Positions 29,126 through 38,381 of a stretch of 52,836 bases of DNA are shown piece after piece (position 1 is the first letter of the stretch; the number at the start of each line of letters is the position of its first letter). The notes beneath the pieces were generated by a model. That model ran no database searches, was not told the origin of the DNA, and saw only the letters and a program-made list of their open reading frames with translations. Source of the stretch: Robertmurraya kyonggiensis (GTDB lineage: Bacteria > Bacillota > Bacilli > Bacillales > Cytobacillaceae); the NCBI RefSeq assembly GCF_005116465.1, contig NZ_SWBM01000011.1, positions 1-52,836 on the forward strand, in the 5' to 3' direction. Made by a program: the position numbers and the translations under genes.

Positions 29126-29134
29126 TGCTATAAT
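29126..29134 (+). promoter_or_regulatory. Extended -10 promoter element before yabM
   Basis: tgctataat (TGnTATAAT) lies 40 bases before the yabM start, after an imperfect inverted repeat aaggaaggtt/aaccttctt. Confidence 0.5.
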
Positions 29135-29173
29135 ACAGGCAGTTGAAATCGTGTTCTGGAAGGAGTTCGGCTT

Positions 29174-30784
29174 GTGCAGCCTGTTAATCAATCGAAAACT
29201 TTAGTAAAAGGAGCCCTTGTCTTAACCGTTGCCGCGCTCATCATCAAAATTTTAAGTGCAGTGTATCGGATTCCCTTTCAAAATATTGTCGGGGATACGG
29301 GCTTTTACATATATCAGCAAGTCTACCCACTGTATGGAGTCGCTCTGGTGCTTGCCACTACAGGCTTTCCTATTGTGATTTCAAAACTTTATATAGAACA
29401 GAAAAGTCGAGAAGACCAGCAAAAATTAATCGTAATCTCTGCCTTCTTTCTACTTATCCTTGGTATCTTATTGTTTACCATTCTGTATTTTGGGGCTGAG
29501 TGGATCGGGGAGCAAATGAACGATCCGAAGCTATCGATCTTAATTCGTGTAATCTCCGTTGTTTTTCTGATTTCTCCTATTACCGCTCTACTGAGAGGTT
29601 ATTATCAAGGGGTTGGGAACATGATTCCGACAGCTACTTCGCAGGTTGGGGAGCAAATCATACGAGTCGGAACCATTTTAGTAACAGCCTTTGTTTTTGT
29701 GAAAGCAAATTACAACATGTATGAAGTGGGGGCGGGTGCGGCCTTTGGTTCAATAACAGGTGGATTAATTGGTGCACTGATCTTACTGACCTTTATCTGG
29801 GCAAAAAAAGATTATAAATCCATTCATATTCGAGAAATGATACATAGTTTGAGCTTTAAAGAATCCTGTCGAATTTTTAAGGTTCTATTTGTACAAGGTT
29901 TTGCTGTCTGTATCAGTGGAATGCTCCTTCTTCTCCTTCAGCTTGCTGATTCCTTGAATTTATATGCCTTGCTCATAGCAAGTGGCATAAATGGAGAAGA
30001 TGCTAAAGTACTTAAAGGGGTTTATGATCGGGGACAACCATTGATTCAGTTAGGAACCATTGTGGCTACATCCATGTCTCTATCTCTTGTCCCGCTAATA
30101 GCAAGTGAACGGATGAAGAAAAACATGCAAAGTTTGAATGAAAAGGTTCACTTATCACTCAGAGTAAGCGTTGCTATCGGGCTCGGTGCAACTGTAGGAT
30201 TAATGACCATTATGGAGCCAACCAATATCATGCTATTTGAAAACAGCAATGGTTCAAATGTTCTTGCTCTGTTAAGCTGTACAGTCCTTTTTGGTTCAAT
30301 CATTCTTACTCTGATTGCTATTTTTCAGGGCTTTGGCTATACGCTTTTCCCAGCTCTAATCGTGCTAGTTGGATTCGGAATGAAATATGTTTTAAACCTA
30401 GTTCTTGTTCAAAAGTTCGGAACGCTGGGAGCTGCGTGGGCATCCAATGGTGCATTAGGCCTCATCATAGTCATTCTCTTAATCAGATTGCAAATGCTGA
30501 TGCAACACCGTTTGAAGCTTGGATTATTTTTGGTGAAGGCGGCCGCATCATCGCTCACGATGTTTTTTGTTTTAAAAGGATTTATCTATTTGACGGATTA
30601 TCTATATTTGTTTGGCCATGAACGTCTAATCGCTACGATACAAGCATTAGGTGCCGTTGCATTTGGAGGTCTCACCTATCTTCTAGTTGTGATTCGGACG
30701 GGGATTTTTACAAAGGAAGAATTAACACTACTGCCCTTTGGGAGTAGAATCATATATTTATTTCCAAATAGAAAAAGGAGATGA
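29174..30784 (+). CDS. yabM: YabM, MOP-superfamily (SpoVB/MurJ-like) membrane transporter
   Basis: A 536-residue integral membrane protein with about 14 hydrophobic segments across its length and the polysaccharide-biosynthesis flippase pattern (KILSAVYRIPFQNIVGDTGF, YQQVYPLYG near 50-75). Relatives flip lipid-linked saccharide precursors (MurJ, SpoVB). The substrate of YabM itself is not established. Start GTG 29174 follows ggaaggag. Position between spoVT and yabN matches B. subtilis yabM. Confidence 0.9.
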   Translation: MQPVNQSKTLVKGALVLTVAALIIKILSAVYRIPFQNIVGDTGFYIYQQVYPLYGVALVLATTGFPIVISKLYIEQKSREDQQKLIVISAFFLLILGILLFTILYFGAEWIGEQMNDPKLSILIRVISVVFLISPITALLRGYYQGVGNMIPTATSQVGEQIIRVGTILVTAFVFVKANYNMYEVGAGAAFGSITGGLIGALILLTFIWAKKDYKSIHIREMIHSLSFKESCRIFKVLFVQGFAVCISGMLLLLLQLADSLNLYALLIASGINGEDAKVLKGVYDRGQPLIQLGTIVATSMSLSLVPLIASERMKKNMQSLNEKVHLSLRVSVAIGLGATVGLMTIMEPTNIMLFENSNGSNVLALLSCTVLFGSIILTLIAIFQGFGYTLFPALIVLVGFGMKYVLNLVLVQKFGTLGAAWASNGALGLIIVILLIRLQMLMQHRLKLGLFLVKAAASSLTMFFVLKGFIYLTDYLYLFGHERLIATIQALGAVAFGGLTYLLVVIRTGIFTKEELTLLPFGSRIIYLFPNRKRR

Positions 30785-30792
30785 AGGAAGTT

Positions 30793-32253
30793 TTGAATAA
30801 AATTGTTGTCATTGGTTTAGGGGCTGGCGACTTAGAACAGCTCCCATTAGGGATTTATCGTTTGCTAAAGGAATCGAAACATATCTATTTGCGCACAAAG
30901 GAACATCCGGTTATTAAGGAATTGGAGCAAGAGGGCCTTTCGTTTGCATCCTTTGATGAGACTTATGAAAAACACGACACCTTTGAAGCGGTATACGAGG
31001 AAATAACGCGTGAATTGTTTCATCTTGCAGAAAAGGATTCGATTGTTTATGCCGTACCAGGGCATCCACTTGTTGCAGAGCGAACAGTGCAGTTGCTTTT
31101 AGAACGAGAGGAAGCGCAAGGTATTAAGATAGAAATTAGTGGCGGACAAAGCTTTCTGGATCCTCTTTTTCAAGCGGTTAAAATGGATCCAATTGAAGGC
31201 TTTCAGCTTTTAGACGGGACGAGTCTTCATCGAGATGAAATCGAAATCCGCCAGCACGTGATCATTGGGCAAGTCTATGACACATTTATCGCGTCCGAAG
31301 TTAAATTAACCTTGATGGAGAAGCTTCCAGATGATTATGAAGTGTATATCGTTACGGCTGCTGGAAGTAAACAAGAAAAGGTGACAAAGGTTCTTCTGTA
31401 TGAGCTGGATCGGGAAGTAACATTGAATAACCTTACTTCGGTTTATGTTCCTCCTCTTTCAGATGAGACGATTCTTTATAAAGATTTCTCTAAGCTTCGC
31501 CAAATTATTGCAGCACTTCGTGGGCCAAATGGTTGCCCTTGGGATAAAGAGCAAACCCATCAATCATTGAAAAAGTACTTAATCGAAGAATGCTATGAAC
31601 TGATCGAGGCGATCAACGAGGAAGACATCGATCACATGATTGAAGAGTTAGGGGATGTCCTTTTACAAATCATGCTTCATGCCCAAATCGGGGAGGATGA
31701 GGGTTATTTCTCTATTTCGGAAGTCATTGAATCCATTTCGGATAAAATGATTCGCCGTCATCCGCATGTTTTCGGTGATGTACAGGCTGAAACGGCCGAT
31801 GACGTGGTGAAAAATTGGCAGGAAATCAAGCGAGAAGAAAAAGGAGAAGAGACAACTACTTCCCTATTAGACAAGGTCAGCAAGAACCTTCCGAGTACAT
31901 TACGAGCTTACGAATTGCAAAAAAGTGCGGCAAAAGTCGGTTTTGACTGGGAGCATGTAGAAGATGCTTGGCTCAAAGTAAAAGAAGAGCTTCTAGAGTT
32001 TGAGCAAGAAATGAAATCGAACGACCAAGAAGCGCTCATTAAAGAGTTTGGAGATATTCTCTTCGCCCTCATCAACATAGCTCGCTTTTTAAAAATCAAC
32101 CCTGAAGAAGCACTACTAAGCACCAACCAAAAATTCAAACGTCGCTTCTCCTACGTAGAAGAACGAGTCAAAGAAACTGGCAAAGAGTTCAGTGAATTCA
32201 CTTTAATGGAACTAGACCATTTTTGGAATGAAGCAAAAAGCAAAGGGTTTTAA
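30793..32253 (+). CDS. yabN: YabN, tetrapyrrole-methylase-like/MazG fusion (NTP pyrophosphohydrolase)
   Basis: A fusion protein of about 486 residues. The first about 215 residues follow the SAM-dependent tetrapyrrole methylase fold (KIVVIGLGAGDLEQLPLG, VYAVPGHPLVAERT). The rest is MazG, with EECYELIEAI and EELGDVLLQIMLHAQ carrying the metal-binding acidic residues for hydrolysing NTPs to NMP and pyrophosphate. I choose TTG 30793 because aggagatga (30776-30784) is well placed for it; ATG 30781 directly abuts that site. The role of the methylase half is unknown. It is coupled to yabM and followed by rqcP. Confidence 0.93.
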   Translation: MNKIVVIGLGAGDLEQLPLGIYRLLKESKHIYLRTKEHPVIKELEQEGLSFASFDETYEKHDTFEAVYEEITRELFHLAEKDSIVYAVPGHPLVAERTVQLLLEREEAQGIKIEISGGQSFLDPLFQAVKMDPIEGFQLLDGTSLHRDEIEIRQHVIIGQVYDTFIASEVKLTLMEKLPDDYEVYIVTAAGSKQEKVTKVLLYELDREVTLNNLTSVYVPPLSDETILYKDFSKLRQIIAALRGPNGCPWDKEQTHQSLKKYLIEECYELIEAINEEDIDHMIEELGDVLLQIMLHAQIGEDEGYFSISEVIESISDKMIRRHPHVFGDVQAETADDVVKNWQEIKREEKGEETTTSLLDKVSKNLPSTLRAYELQKSAAKVGFDWEHVEDAWLKVKEELLEFEQEMKSNDQEALIKEFGDILFALINIARFLKINPEEALLSTNQKFKRRFSYVEERVKETGKEFSEFTLMELDHFWNEAKSKGF

Positions 32254-32307
32254 TAATTTTGTTGTTATCAACACTTATATAAGAAATTATAATTTGGAGT
32301 GAATCAT

Positions 32308-32577
32308 ATGCGTCTAGACAAATTTTTAAAAATATCCAGACTAATCAAAAGAAGAACATTAGCAAAAGAAGTCAGTGACCAAGGAAGAATCACCATCAAC
32401 GGAATCGTCGCCAAAGCAAGCTCAACCGTAAAAGTCGGTGACGAACTCTCCGTTCGTTTTGGCCAAAAAAGAGTCACCGTCAAAATCGAAAAACTTCAAG
32501 AAACAACAAAAAAAGAAGAAGCAGCTGGAATGTACTCCGTTGTCTCTGAAGAAAAGCTTATTGACACAGAAGAGTAA
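32308..32577 (+). CDS. rqcP: RqcP (YabO), S4-domain ribosome quality control protein
   Basis: An 89-residue S4 RNA-binding protein (MRLDKFLKISRLIKRRTLAK, then a second half with FGQKRVTVKIEKL). In B. subtilis RqcP binds the 50S subunit-peptidyl-tRNA complex with RqcH and supports C-terminal alanine tailing of stalled chains. I choose ATG 32308, 5 bases after ggagtga; the GTG at 32299 overlaps that site. It lies 54 bases after yabN. Confidence 0.93.
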   Translation: MRLDKFLKISRLIKRRTLAKEVSDQGRITINGIVAKASSTVKVGDELSVRFGQKRVTVKIEKLQETTKKEEAAGMYSVVSEEKLIDTEE

Positions 32578-32599
32578 CTTACCTCGACTCTGAAAGCTT

Positions 32600-32629
32600 G
32601 TTCTATTCCTGCACATTTCCTCATACACT
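32600..32629 (+). promoter_or_regulatory. SigE promoter of yabPQ
   Basis: -10 catacact (32622-32629) matches the SigE consensus CATACAmT exactly. The -35 region gttctatt lies 14 bases upstream. B. subtilis yabP and yabQ are SigE-dependent mother-cell genes. Confidence 0.65.
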
Positions 32630-32668
32630 TGTACAAAAGCGTATTTGGAAAAAGTGAGGGATGAATAA

Positions 32669-32971
32669 ATGAGCCAATATTATGATTCAAATACACCGAA
32701 AGCCCCTGTACAAGAACATGACGTCATCATGAGGGGAAGAAGACTGTTAGATATAACAGGAGTAAAACAAGTAGAGAGCTTTGACAATGAAGAATTTCTC
32801 CTTGAAACGGTAATGGGGTTCTTAGCGATAAAGGGTCAAAATCTACAAATGAAGAACCTTGATGTGGACAAAGGAATCGTGTCGATTAAGGGGAAAATCT
32901 TTGATCTTGTTTACCTTGATGACCAGCATGGGGAGAAGGCTAAAGGCTTCTTTAGCAAGTTGTTCCGATGA
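32669..32971 (+). CDS. yabP: Sporulation protein YabP
   Basis: A 100-residue YabP/YqfC family protein (EHDVIMRGRRLLDITGVKQV, VDKGIVSIKGKIFDLVYLDD). Family members are needed for spore morphogenesis in B. subtilis; molecular function unknown. It overlaps yabQ by 4 bases (ATGA), so both are cotranslated in the mother cell. Confidence 0.94.
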   Translation: MSQYYDSNTPKAPVQEHDVIMRGRRLLDITGVKQVESFDNEEFLLETVMGFLAIKGQNLQMKNLDVDKGIVSIKGKIFDLVYLDDQHGEKAKGFFSKLFR

Positions 32972-33600
32972 CGCTTTCGACTCAATTTCTAACCATGATC
33001 GCGATGATCGGGATGGGAAGCTACTTTGGAGCTGCCCTCGATACTTACAACCGGTTTTTGCAAAGATCAAAGCGACAAAGCTGGTTGGTATTCATAAACG
33101 ACATCCTTTTTTGGTTCTTACAAGGCTTGTCTATTTTCTATGTTTTGTTCTTGGTTAACAAAGGGGAATTAAGATTTTATATTTTTCTAGCACTATTATG
33201 TGGATTTGCAGCCTATCAAAGTCTACTGAAACGAGGATACTTAAGATTACTAGAGATTGTCATTTCGATGGTAATCTCTATTTATCGGTTTTTCGTCAAA
33301 GCCTTCCATATTTTGATCTATAAGCCAATCTATTCACTCCTTCTTGCGATAATTTCTTTAATAGTTATGCTAGGAAAGGGACTTTATGCCCTTGTTAAGT
33401 GGATTATTAAGGTCTTATTATCTGTTATAAGGGTATCTTTAAAGCCTTTTGGGTGGCTAATTATTCTTTTATGGAATTTATTGCCGAAAAAGATTAAAAA
33501 AATGCTCGAGAAGTTATATAATAAATTTGCAGGATTTTTCCATAAAACAAAGAATATCATTATTAAACTAATTTCCAAGTTGAAAAAATATAAAAAGTAA
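32968..33600 (+). CDS. yabQ: Sporulation membrane protein YabQ
   Basis: A 210-residue membrane protein with hydrophobic segments near 2-20, 40-60, 62-80, 86-105 and 118-160 and a very basic C-terminus. In B. subtilis YabQ localises to the forespore membrane and is required for cortex formation. It is coupled to yabP and followed 14 bases later by divIC. Confidence 0.92.
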   Translation: MTLSTQFLTMIAMIGMGSYFGAALDTYNRFLQRSKRQSWLVFINDILFWFLQGLSIFYVLFLVNKGELRFYIFLALLCGFAAYQSLLKRGYLRLLEIVISMVISIYRFFVKAFHILIYKPIYSLLLAIISLIVMLGKGLYALVKWIIKVLLSVIRVSLKPFGWLIILLWNLLPKKIKKMLEKLYNKFAGFFHKTKNIIIKLISKLKKYKK

Positions 33601-33614
33601 AGGAGGGTGCGAAC

Positions 33615-34010
33615 GTGGGTGCAATGAATAATCGCAGTGTTACAAAATTACAGTCAGGCTATGCTCTGGAGCAAGAACGTAATGAAATTGGAGCAAAAAG
33701 AAGAAAAAAACTCTTACTTCGTAGATTAGTTGTTTTCGTCCTTTTTGCTGGAGTGATGTCGTATTTTATGATTTCCACCCTCATTTCGCAGGCCTCCTCT
33801 TTAGATGAGATTAAGCAGGAGCAAAAACAGTTGAACTCCGAGCTTACTGGCCTAAAGAAAGATGAGAAGATTTTAAAGGAAGAAATTGTAAAATTAAATG
33901 ACGATGAGTACATCGGGAAGCTTGCTCGTAAGGAGTATTTCCTTTCAGAAGAGGGAGAGTTCATTTTTAATATCCCAACTAAGGAAAAAAAGGAAAAAAC
34001 AACCGAATAG
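33615..34010 (+). CDS. divIC: Cell-division protein DivIC
   Basis: A 131-residue bitopic divisome protein: basic cytoplasmic N-terminus, one membrane segment (about 36-54), then a coiled coil (about 57-95) that pairs with FtsL and DivIB outside the membrane. KRRKKLLLRRLVVFV before the membrane gives an N-in topology. Start GTG 33615 follows aggagggtg; ATG 33624 is an alternative. Confidence 0.94.
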   Translation: MGAMNNRSVTKLQSGYALEQERNEIGAKRRKKLLLRRLVVFVLFAGVMSYFMISTLISQASSLDEIKQEQKQLNSELTGLKKDEKILKEEIVKLNDDEYIGKLARKEYFLSEEGEFIFNIPTKEKKEKTTE

Positions 34011-34140
34011 CTTGTATTATTGACACTCTTTTTTCCTATTCTGTATAATATATAGTAGTGATCAATTTCGTTATTATTATATTTATTGGAAGTTGACCCA
34101 AGTAAGATTTCTTAAATTCTTAAGGAGGAAAAATTTTTTT

Positions 34141-34596
34141 ATGTCAATCGAAGTAGGCAGCAAGTTACAAGGAAAAGTAACCGGCATTACTAATTTTGGG
34201 GCGTTTGTAGAATTATCAGAAGGTACAACAGGGCTTGTCCATATTAGTGAAGTCGCAGACAATTATGTAAAAGACATCAATGACCATCTTAAAGTAGGTG
34301 ACCAGGTTGAGGTGAAGGTCATCAACGTTGAGAAGGATGGGAAAATTGGTCTTTCCATTAAGAAGGCAATAGATAAACCTGAAAGACCAGCTAGACCTGA
34401 AAAAAGCTTTAGAGGTGGCGATTCAAGAGGTCAAGGAGGACGTGCTCGTCAAGGAAGAACGAATGATAGTCGCGCTCCTAAAGAAAATTTTGAATCAAAA
34501 ATGGCTCGGTTCTTAAAGGATAGTGAAGACCGCCTATCTTCTTTAAAACGTAACACAGAATCAAAGCGTGGCGGAAGAGGCGCTAGAAGAGGCTAA
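34141..34596 (+). CDS. yabR: YabR, S1 RNA-binding domain protein
   Basis: A 151-residue protein with one S1/OB domain (about 3-74, GKVTGITNFGAFVELSEGTT, GLVHISEVADNYVKDI) and a long Arg/Gly-rich basic tail (about 80-151) typical of RNA binders. Similar to general stress protein GSP13; specific RNA targets unknown. Start ATG 34141 follows aaggagg; the frame from 34093 has an unlikely leader. A terminator follows. Confidence 0.93.
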   Translation: MSIEVGSKLQGKVTGITNFGAFVELSEGTTGLVHISEVADNYVKDINDHLKVGDQVEVKVINVEKDGKIGLSIKKAIDKPERPARPEKSFRGGDSRGQGGRARQGRTNDSRAPKENFESKMARFLKDSEDRLSSLKRNTESKRGGRGARRG

Positions 34597-34638
34597 CTTG
34601 CTGCTGAATTGAATATATATTTAGTTTTTTCTATCGTA

Positions 34639-34667
34639 AAAGCAGGTCTACATGACTTGCTTTTTTT
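34639..34667 (+). terminator. Intrinsic terminator after yabR
   Basis: Ten-bp stem aagcaggtc-type (34639-34648 / 34654-34663, one G-T) with loop tacat, followed by a T-run. Confidence 0.85.
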
Positions 34668-34806
34668 GTTTGTAAATAAATAGTATTTTAGACCTGTCAT
34701 TTATTTATAAATCTGCAAAATCTCTAATTATGAGCGATGAATAAGTCCTGATTCTTGCGAATACGTGGCTACATTTTGTTTCCTTTTCGTGGATAAACAT
34801 GAAATC
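34668..34806. other. AT-rich spacer upstream of the spoIIE promoter
   Basis: No gene, tRNA or repeat is visible here. In B. subtilis a tRNA-Met/tRNA-Glu pair lies between yabR and spoIIE, and no cloverleaf or CCA end can be traced in this window. Confidence 0.55.
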
Positions 34807-34815
34807 AGTCGAACA
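34807..34815 (+). promoter_or_regulatory. Spo0A box upstream of spoIIE
   Basis: agtcgaaca contains a 6 of 7 match to TGTCGAA, 25 bases before the -35. Overlapping the -35, tttgacaaa (34839-34847) differs from the inverted 0A box ttcgacaaa at one base. Confidence 0.6.
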
Positions 34816-34839
34816 AAAAATAAAAGCTTGTCCATAATT

Positions 34840-34872
34840 TTGACAAACTTCTGAAATGATTCTCCTTATAAT
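34840..34872 (+). promoter_or_regulatory. Spo0A-activated SigA promoter of spoIIE with 21-base spacer
   Basis: ttgaca and tataat are both perfect but separated by 21 bases. The same over-long spacing is known for B. subtilis spoIIE and spoIIG, where Spo0A~P allows SigA polymerase to use the promoter. Confidence 0.85.
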
Positions 34873-35044
34873 AATCAACAACTATTAAATTTCATAATGT
34901 TTAAATACGAAACGAGAGACGGATGGTTGGAACGCTTCGATTGTTGAATATTTGCATTTGCAGATATCTCTACATCGAACGTGATAATAGTCCGTTTTGA
35001 AGTCATTATGATGATTAATCCAAAAAGTGAGGAGTGTAATTTTT

Positions 35045-37525
35045 ATGGACAAGGTAGAACGGATGCTTATTGAGCCTGTCGGTGGTTTAAATCTAAATAG
35101 TAAAGCAAGACCAGATTTATCTGGTGTGATGAAAAAGCTCCAGTTAAAGCTCGATACCTTCTTTTTAAAGAAAGGGTATATCCTGTTTATTATCGGATTC
35201 TTGCTTGGGCGAGCATTAATTTTGTCAACGCTTACCCCATTTATCCTTCCTTTTTTTGCGGCTGTCTATTTATTAAAGAGAGAACGCACCCCTATAACCT
35301 TACTAGGTCTAGTTGCAGGAGCTGCCACCCATACGATAATCGATGCAGTTTACGCTTTTGGTGTTTCGGTCGCTTTTCTGATTTTTTATCGTATTGCTCT
35401 TAATTGGTTAAAAAACGAATTTAGAGCACTGCCATTCTTTGTTTTTTTCACCATTCTATTAAGTAAGCTTGCGAAGGGCTTCATTATGACGAAGCAAATC
35501 TCTCTCTATGAAACAATGATGGCGGGAGTTGAAGCAAGCTTAGGATTTATCCTGACATTAATCTTTTTACAGAGTATCCCACTCATTTTGACGAATAAAA
35601 GAAGACAAACACTGAAGACGGAAGAAGTAGTATGTCTTATCATCATGCTCGCCTCTGTCATGACTGGAACGATTGGTTGGTCTATATATGACCTGTCGTT
35701 GGAGCATGTCATGTCTCGCTATTTAGTTCTTGTTTTTGCATTAGTAGCAGGAGCAGCAGTGGGCTCAACCGTAGGTGTTGTAACAGGGCTTATTTTTAGC
35801 TTGGCCAATGTAACGAGTTTCTTTCATATGAGTCTGCTTGCTTTTTCTGGGTTACTAGGTGGGCTTTTACAAGAAGGGAAAAAGATTGGAGTGGCGATCG
35901 GTCTTTTTATTTCTACTCTACTAATTGGGATGTACGGTGATGGAAGTGCGAATCTTGATAAGAGTCTATTAGAATCAGCAGCAGCCATTCTACTTTTTTT
36001 ACTTACACCGCAAAGCTTGACCTCGAAATTGGCCAAATTTATCCCTGGTACATCAGAATACGCAGCAGAACAGCAACATTATATGAGGAAAATGCGTGAC
36101 GTTACGGCAAAAAGAGTCGAACAGTTTTCATCTGTTTTTCAAGCGCTCTCAAATAGCTTTTCCGCCTATGATGAAATAAATGATTGGGAAGAGCGTGAAT
36201 CAAAAGACGTAGATCATTTTCTAAGCAATGTCACGGAGAAAACGTGTCAAATGTGTTTTAAGAAAGACTATTGCTGGGCAAGGAACTTTAATACAACCTA
36301 TGAGTATATGAAAGACATTATGCATGAAATGGATGAAAATGATGGACAAATTTCTCCAAAGCTTTCCCGTGATTGGAACAAGCATTGTTCAAAATCGCAA
36401 AAAGTAATCAATACCGTTCAACAGGAGCTTACGTTATTTCAAGCAAATCAAAAGCTTAAGAAACAAGTGCAAGAGAGTCGCAGACTTGTAGCAGATCAAT
36501 TGCTAGGTGTATCGACAGTGATGGGGAATTTTGCAAAAGAAATTCAACGTGAACGAGATAACCACCATCAGCAGGAAGAGCAAATCTATTTGGCCCTTCA
36601 GGATTTTGGGCTTCATATTGAGCATGTGGAAATTTATAGCTTGGAGCAAGGCAATGTGGACATTGATATGACAATTCCGTACTGCAACGGACATGGAGAG
36701 TGCGAGAAACTCATTGCTCCAATGCTTTCAGATATATTAGGAGAAACGATTATCGTGAATTCGGAAGAATGCGCCACGTATCCAAATGGTTTTTGCCACG
36801 TGACGTTCCGCTCTGCGAAGGCCTTTACGATTGAAACAGGGGTTGCCCATGCGGCAAAGGACGGAGGATTTGTTTCGGGAGACAGTTATTCGATGATTAC
36901 ATTGAATGGGGGGAAGCATGCAGTCGCCATAAGTGACGGGATGGGAAATGGAGAACGGGCTCATATCGAGAGCAAAGAAACATTAAAGCTTTTACAAAAA
37001 ATTCTTCAATCCGGTATTGAAGAAAAACTCGCGATCAAATCGGTTAACTCCATTCTTTCACTGCGAACAACTGACGAAATTTTCTCGACGCTAGATTTAG
37101 CCATGATCGACTTACAGAATGCCTCTGCTAAATTTTTGAAGGTAGGCTCAATTCCAAGCTTTATTAAAAGAGGAAACACCGTGAAAAAAATTCAGGCTAG
37201 TAACTTACCAATTGGGATATTACAAGATTTCGATGTTGAGGTGGTGAATGAACAGTTAAAAGCAGGTGATTTATTAATCATGATGAGTGATGGAGTGTTT
37301 GAAGGACCTAGGCATGTGGAAAATTATGATTTATGGATGAAACGGAAAATTGGAGAACTTGATACAGATGATCCGCAGGCAGTTGCCGATTTGATTATGG
37401 AGGAGGTTATTCGCTCTCGCAATGCGATTGAAGATGATATGACTGTGGTCGTTACGAAAATCAAGCATAATACACCGAAGTGGGCAACGATTCCAATTAA
37501 CAAATATCGTAAAAAAGCAAATTAA
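35045..37525 (+). CDS. spoIIE: Stage II sporulation protein E (SpoIIE), PP2C phosphatase
   Basis: An 826-residue protein at the polar septum. About ten membrane segments occupy residues 45-330, a central FtsZ-interacting region 330-590 includes the Cys-rich CQMCFKKDYCW, and the C-terminal PP2C domain (590-820) has SDGMGNGERA and MMSDGVFEGP aspartates for the two manganese ions. It dephosphorylates SpoIIAA-P and thereby frees SigF in the forespore. Start ATG 35045 follows gtgagga; length matches B. subtilis (827). Confidence 0.98.
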   Translation: MDKVERMLIEPVGGLNLNSKARPDLSGVMKKLQLKLDTFFLKKGYILFIIGFLLGRALILSTLTPFILPFFAAVYLLKRERTPITLLGLVAGAATHTIIDAVYAFGVSVAFLIFYRIALNWLKNEFRALPFFVFFTILLSKLAKGFIMTKQISLYETMMAGVEASLGFILTLIFLQSIPLILTNKRRQTLKTEEVVCLIIMLASVMTGTIGWSIYDLSLEHVMSRYLVLVFALVAGAAVGSTVGVVTGLIFSLANVTSFFHMSLLAFSGLLGGLLQEGKKIGVAIGLFISTLLIGMYGDGSANLDKSLLESAAAILLFLLTPQSLTSKLAKFIPGTSEYAAEQQHYMRKMRDVTAKRVEQFSSVFQALSNSFSAYDEINDWEERESKDVDHFLSNVTEKTCQMCFKKDYCWARNFNTTYEYMKDIMHEMDENDGQISPKLSRDWNKHCSKSQKVINTVQQELTLFQANQKLKKQVQESRRLVADQLLGVSTVMGNFAKEIQRERDNHHQQEEQIYLALQDFGLHIEHVEIYSLEQGNVDIDMTIPYCNGHGECEKLIAPMLSDILGETIIVNSEECATYPNGFCHVTFRSAKAFTIETGVAHAAKDGGFVSGDSYSMITLNGGKHAVAISDGMGNGERAHIESKETLKLLQKILQSGIEEKLAIKSVNSILSLRTTDEIFSTLDLAMIDLQNASAKFLKVGSIPSFIKRGNTVKKIQASNLPIGILQDFDVEVVNEQLKAGDLLIMMSDGVFEGPRHVENYDLWMKRKIGELDTDDPQAVADLIMEEVIRSRNAIEDDMTVVVTKIKHNTPKWATIPINKYRKKAN

Positions 37526-37584
37526 GGGGGGATTCGGTAAGAATAGAATAAGTTGCAACGGAGTAAACTAATCCTTTTCCTCAT

Positions 37585-37614
37585 GTATATTTCCTCTTCT
37601 TCGTGACGAAAATG
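37585..37614 (+). promoter_or_regulatory. SigF promoter of yabS-yabT
   Basis: -35 gtata (37585-37589), 15 bases, -10 gacgaaaatg (37605-37614), matching GYATA-N15-GGnnAnAHTR with one mismatch. It lies 30 bases before the yabS start; B. subtilis yabT is a SigF-period gene. Confidence 0.7.
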
Positions 37615-37643
37615 GTAACAACCTGTGAAGAGGAGGAGAAAGG

Positions 37644-38381
37644 ATGAATCCAGGAACAATCAAACAAATTCTATTGATTACGGATGGCTGCTCAAATCAA
37701 GGGGAAGATCCGATTGCAATGGCTGCTCTAGCAAAGGAGCAAGGCATAACGGTGAATGTGATTGGTGTGATGGAGCACGATACAATTGATGAAAAAGGAA
37801 TGAAGGAAATAGAAGGTATTGCGATGTCAGGTGGTGGTGTTAGCCAGGTTGTCTATGCGCAGAAATTATCTCAAACCGTGCAAATGGTGACAAGAAAGGC
37901 GATGACGCAAACCTTACAAGGGGTTGTGAACAAAGAACTTCGACAAATTCTTGGAGATTCGAAGTCGGTAGAGGATTTACCGCCTGAACAAAGGGGCGAA
38001 GTCATGGAAGTGGTCGATGAGCTTGGTGAAACCGTGAATTTGGACGTGTTGATTCTTGTCGACACAAGTGCCAGCATGAAAAATAAGCTTCCGACTGTGA
38101 AAGAAGCCTTATTGGACCTGTCTTTGAGCCTTAATGCACGTTCGGGGAATAATCAATTTGGGGTATTTGTATTTCCCGGGAAAAAGAAAGATGTCGAAAA
38201 ATTGCTGGATTGGACACCACAGCTTGAATCATTAACAAGTATTTTCCCTAAGCTGACAACGGGAGGTATTACCCCAACAGGTCCTGCCATTCGTGAAGCT
38301 TGTGCTTATTTTAAGAAAAAACGTTCTCTAAGGAGTCTGCTATCTCGTGATGATGAACAGTACTTTGAAGAATCTATGTAA
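37644..38381 (+). CDS. yabS: YabS, von Willebrand factor A-like protein
   Basis: A 245-residue VWA-like protein with an unusual order. Residues 8-45 (ILLITDGCSNQG, then QGITVNVIGV) look like the second half of a VWA fold, while residues 133-230 look like the first half: LDVLILVDTSASM holds the MIDAS DxSxS at Asp140-Ser144, and TTGGITPTGPAI supplies the MIDAS Thr. It is therefore a candidate circularly permuted VWA. Function unknown. It starts at ATG 37644 behind gaggaggag and overlaps the kinase gene yabT by 35 bases. Confidence 0.9.
   Translation: MNPGTIKQILLITDGCSNQGEDPIAMAALAKEQGITVNVIGVMEHDTIDEKGMKEIEGIAMSGGGVSQVVYAQKLSQTVQMVTRKAMTQTLQGVVNKELRQILGDSKSVEDLPPEQRGEVMEVVDELGETVNLDVLILVDTSASMKNKLPTVKEALLDLSLSLNARSGNNQFGVFVFPGKKKDVEKLLDWTPQLESLTSIFPKLTTGGITPTGPAIREACAYFKKKRSLRSLLSRDDEQYFEESM

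Noticed and set aside
34668-35044. tRNA-Met/tRNA-Glu genes before spoIIE
   Set aside because: I looked for T-loop (ggttcgaatcc-like) and acceptor stem pairs and found none.
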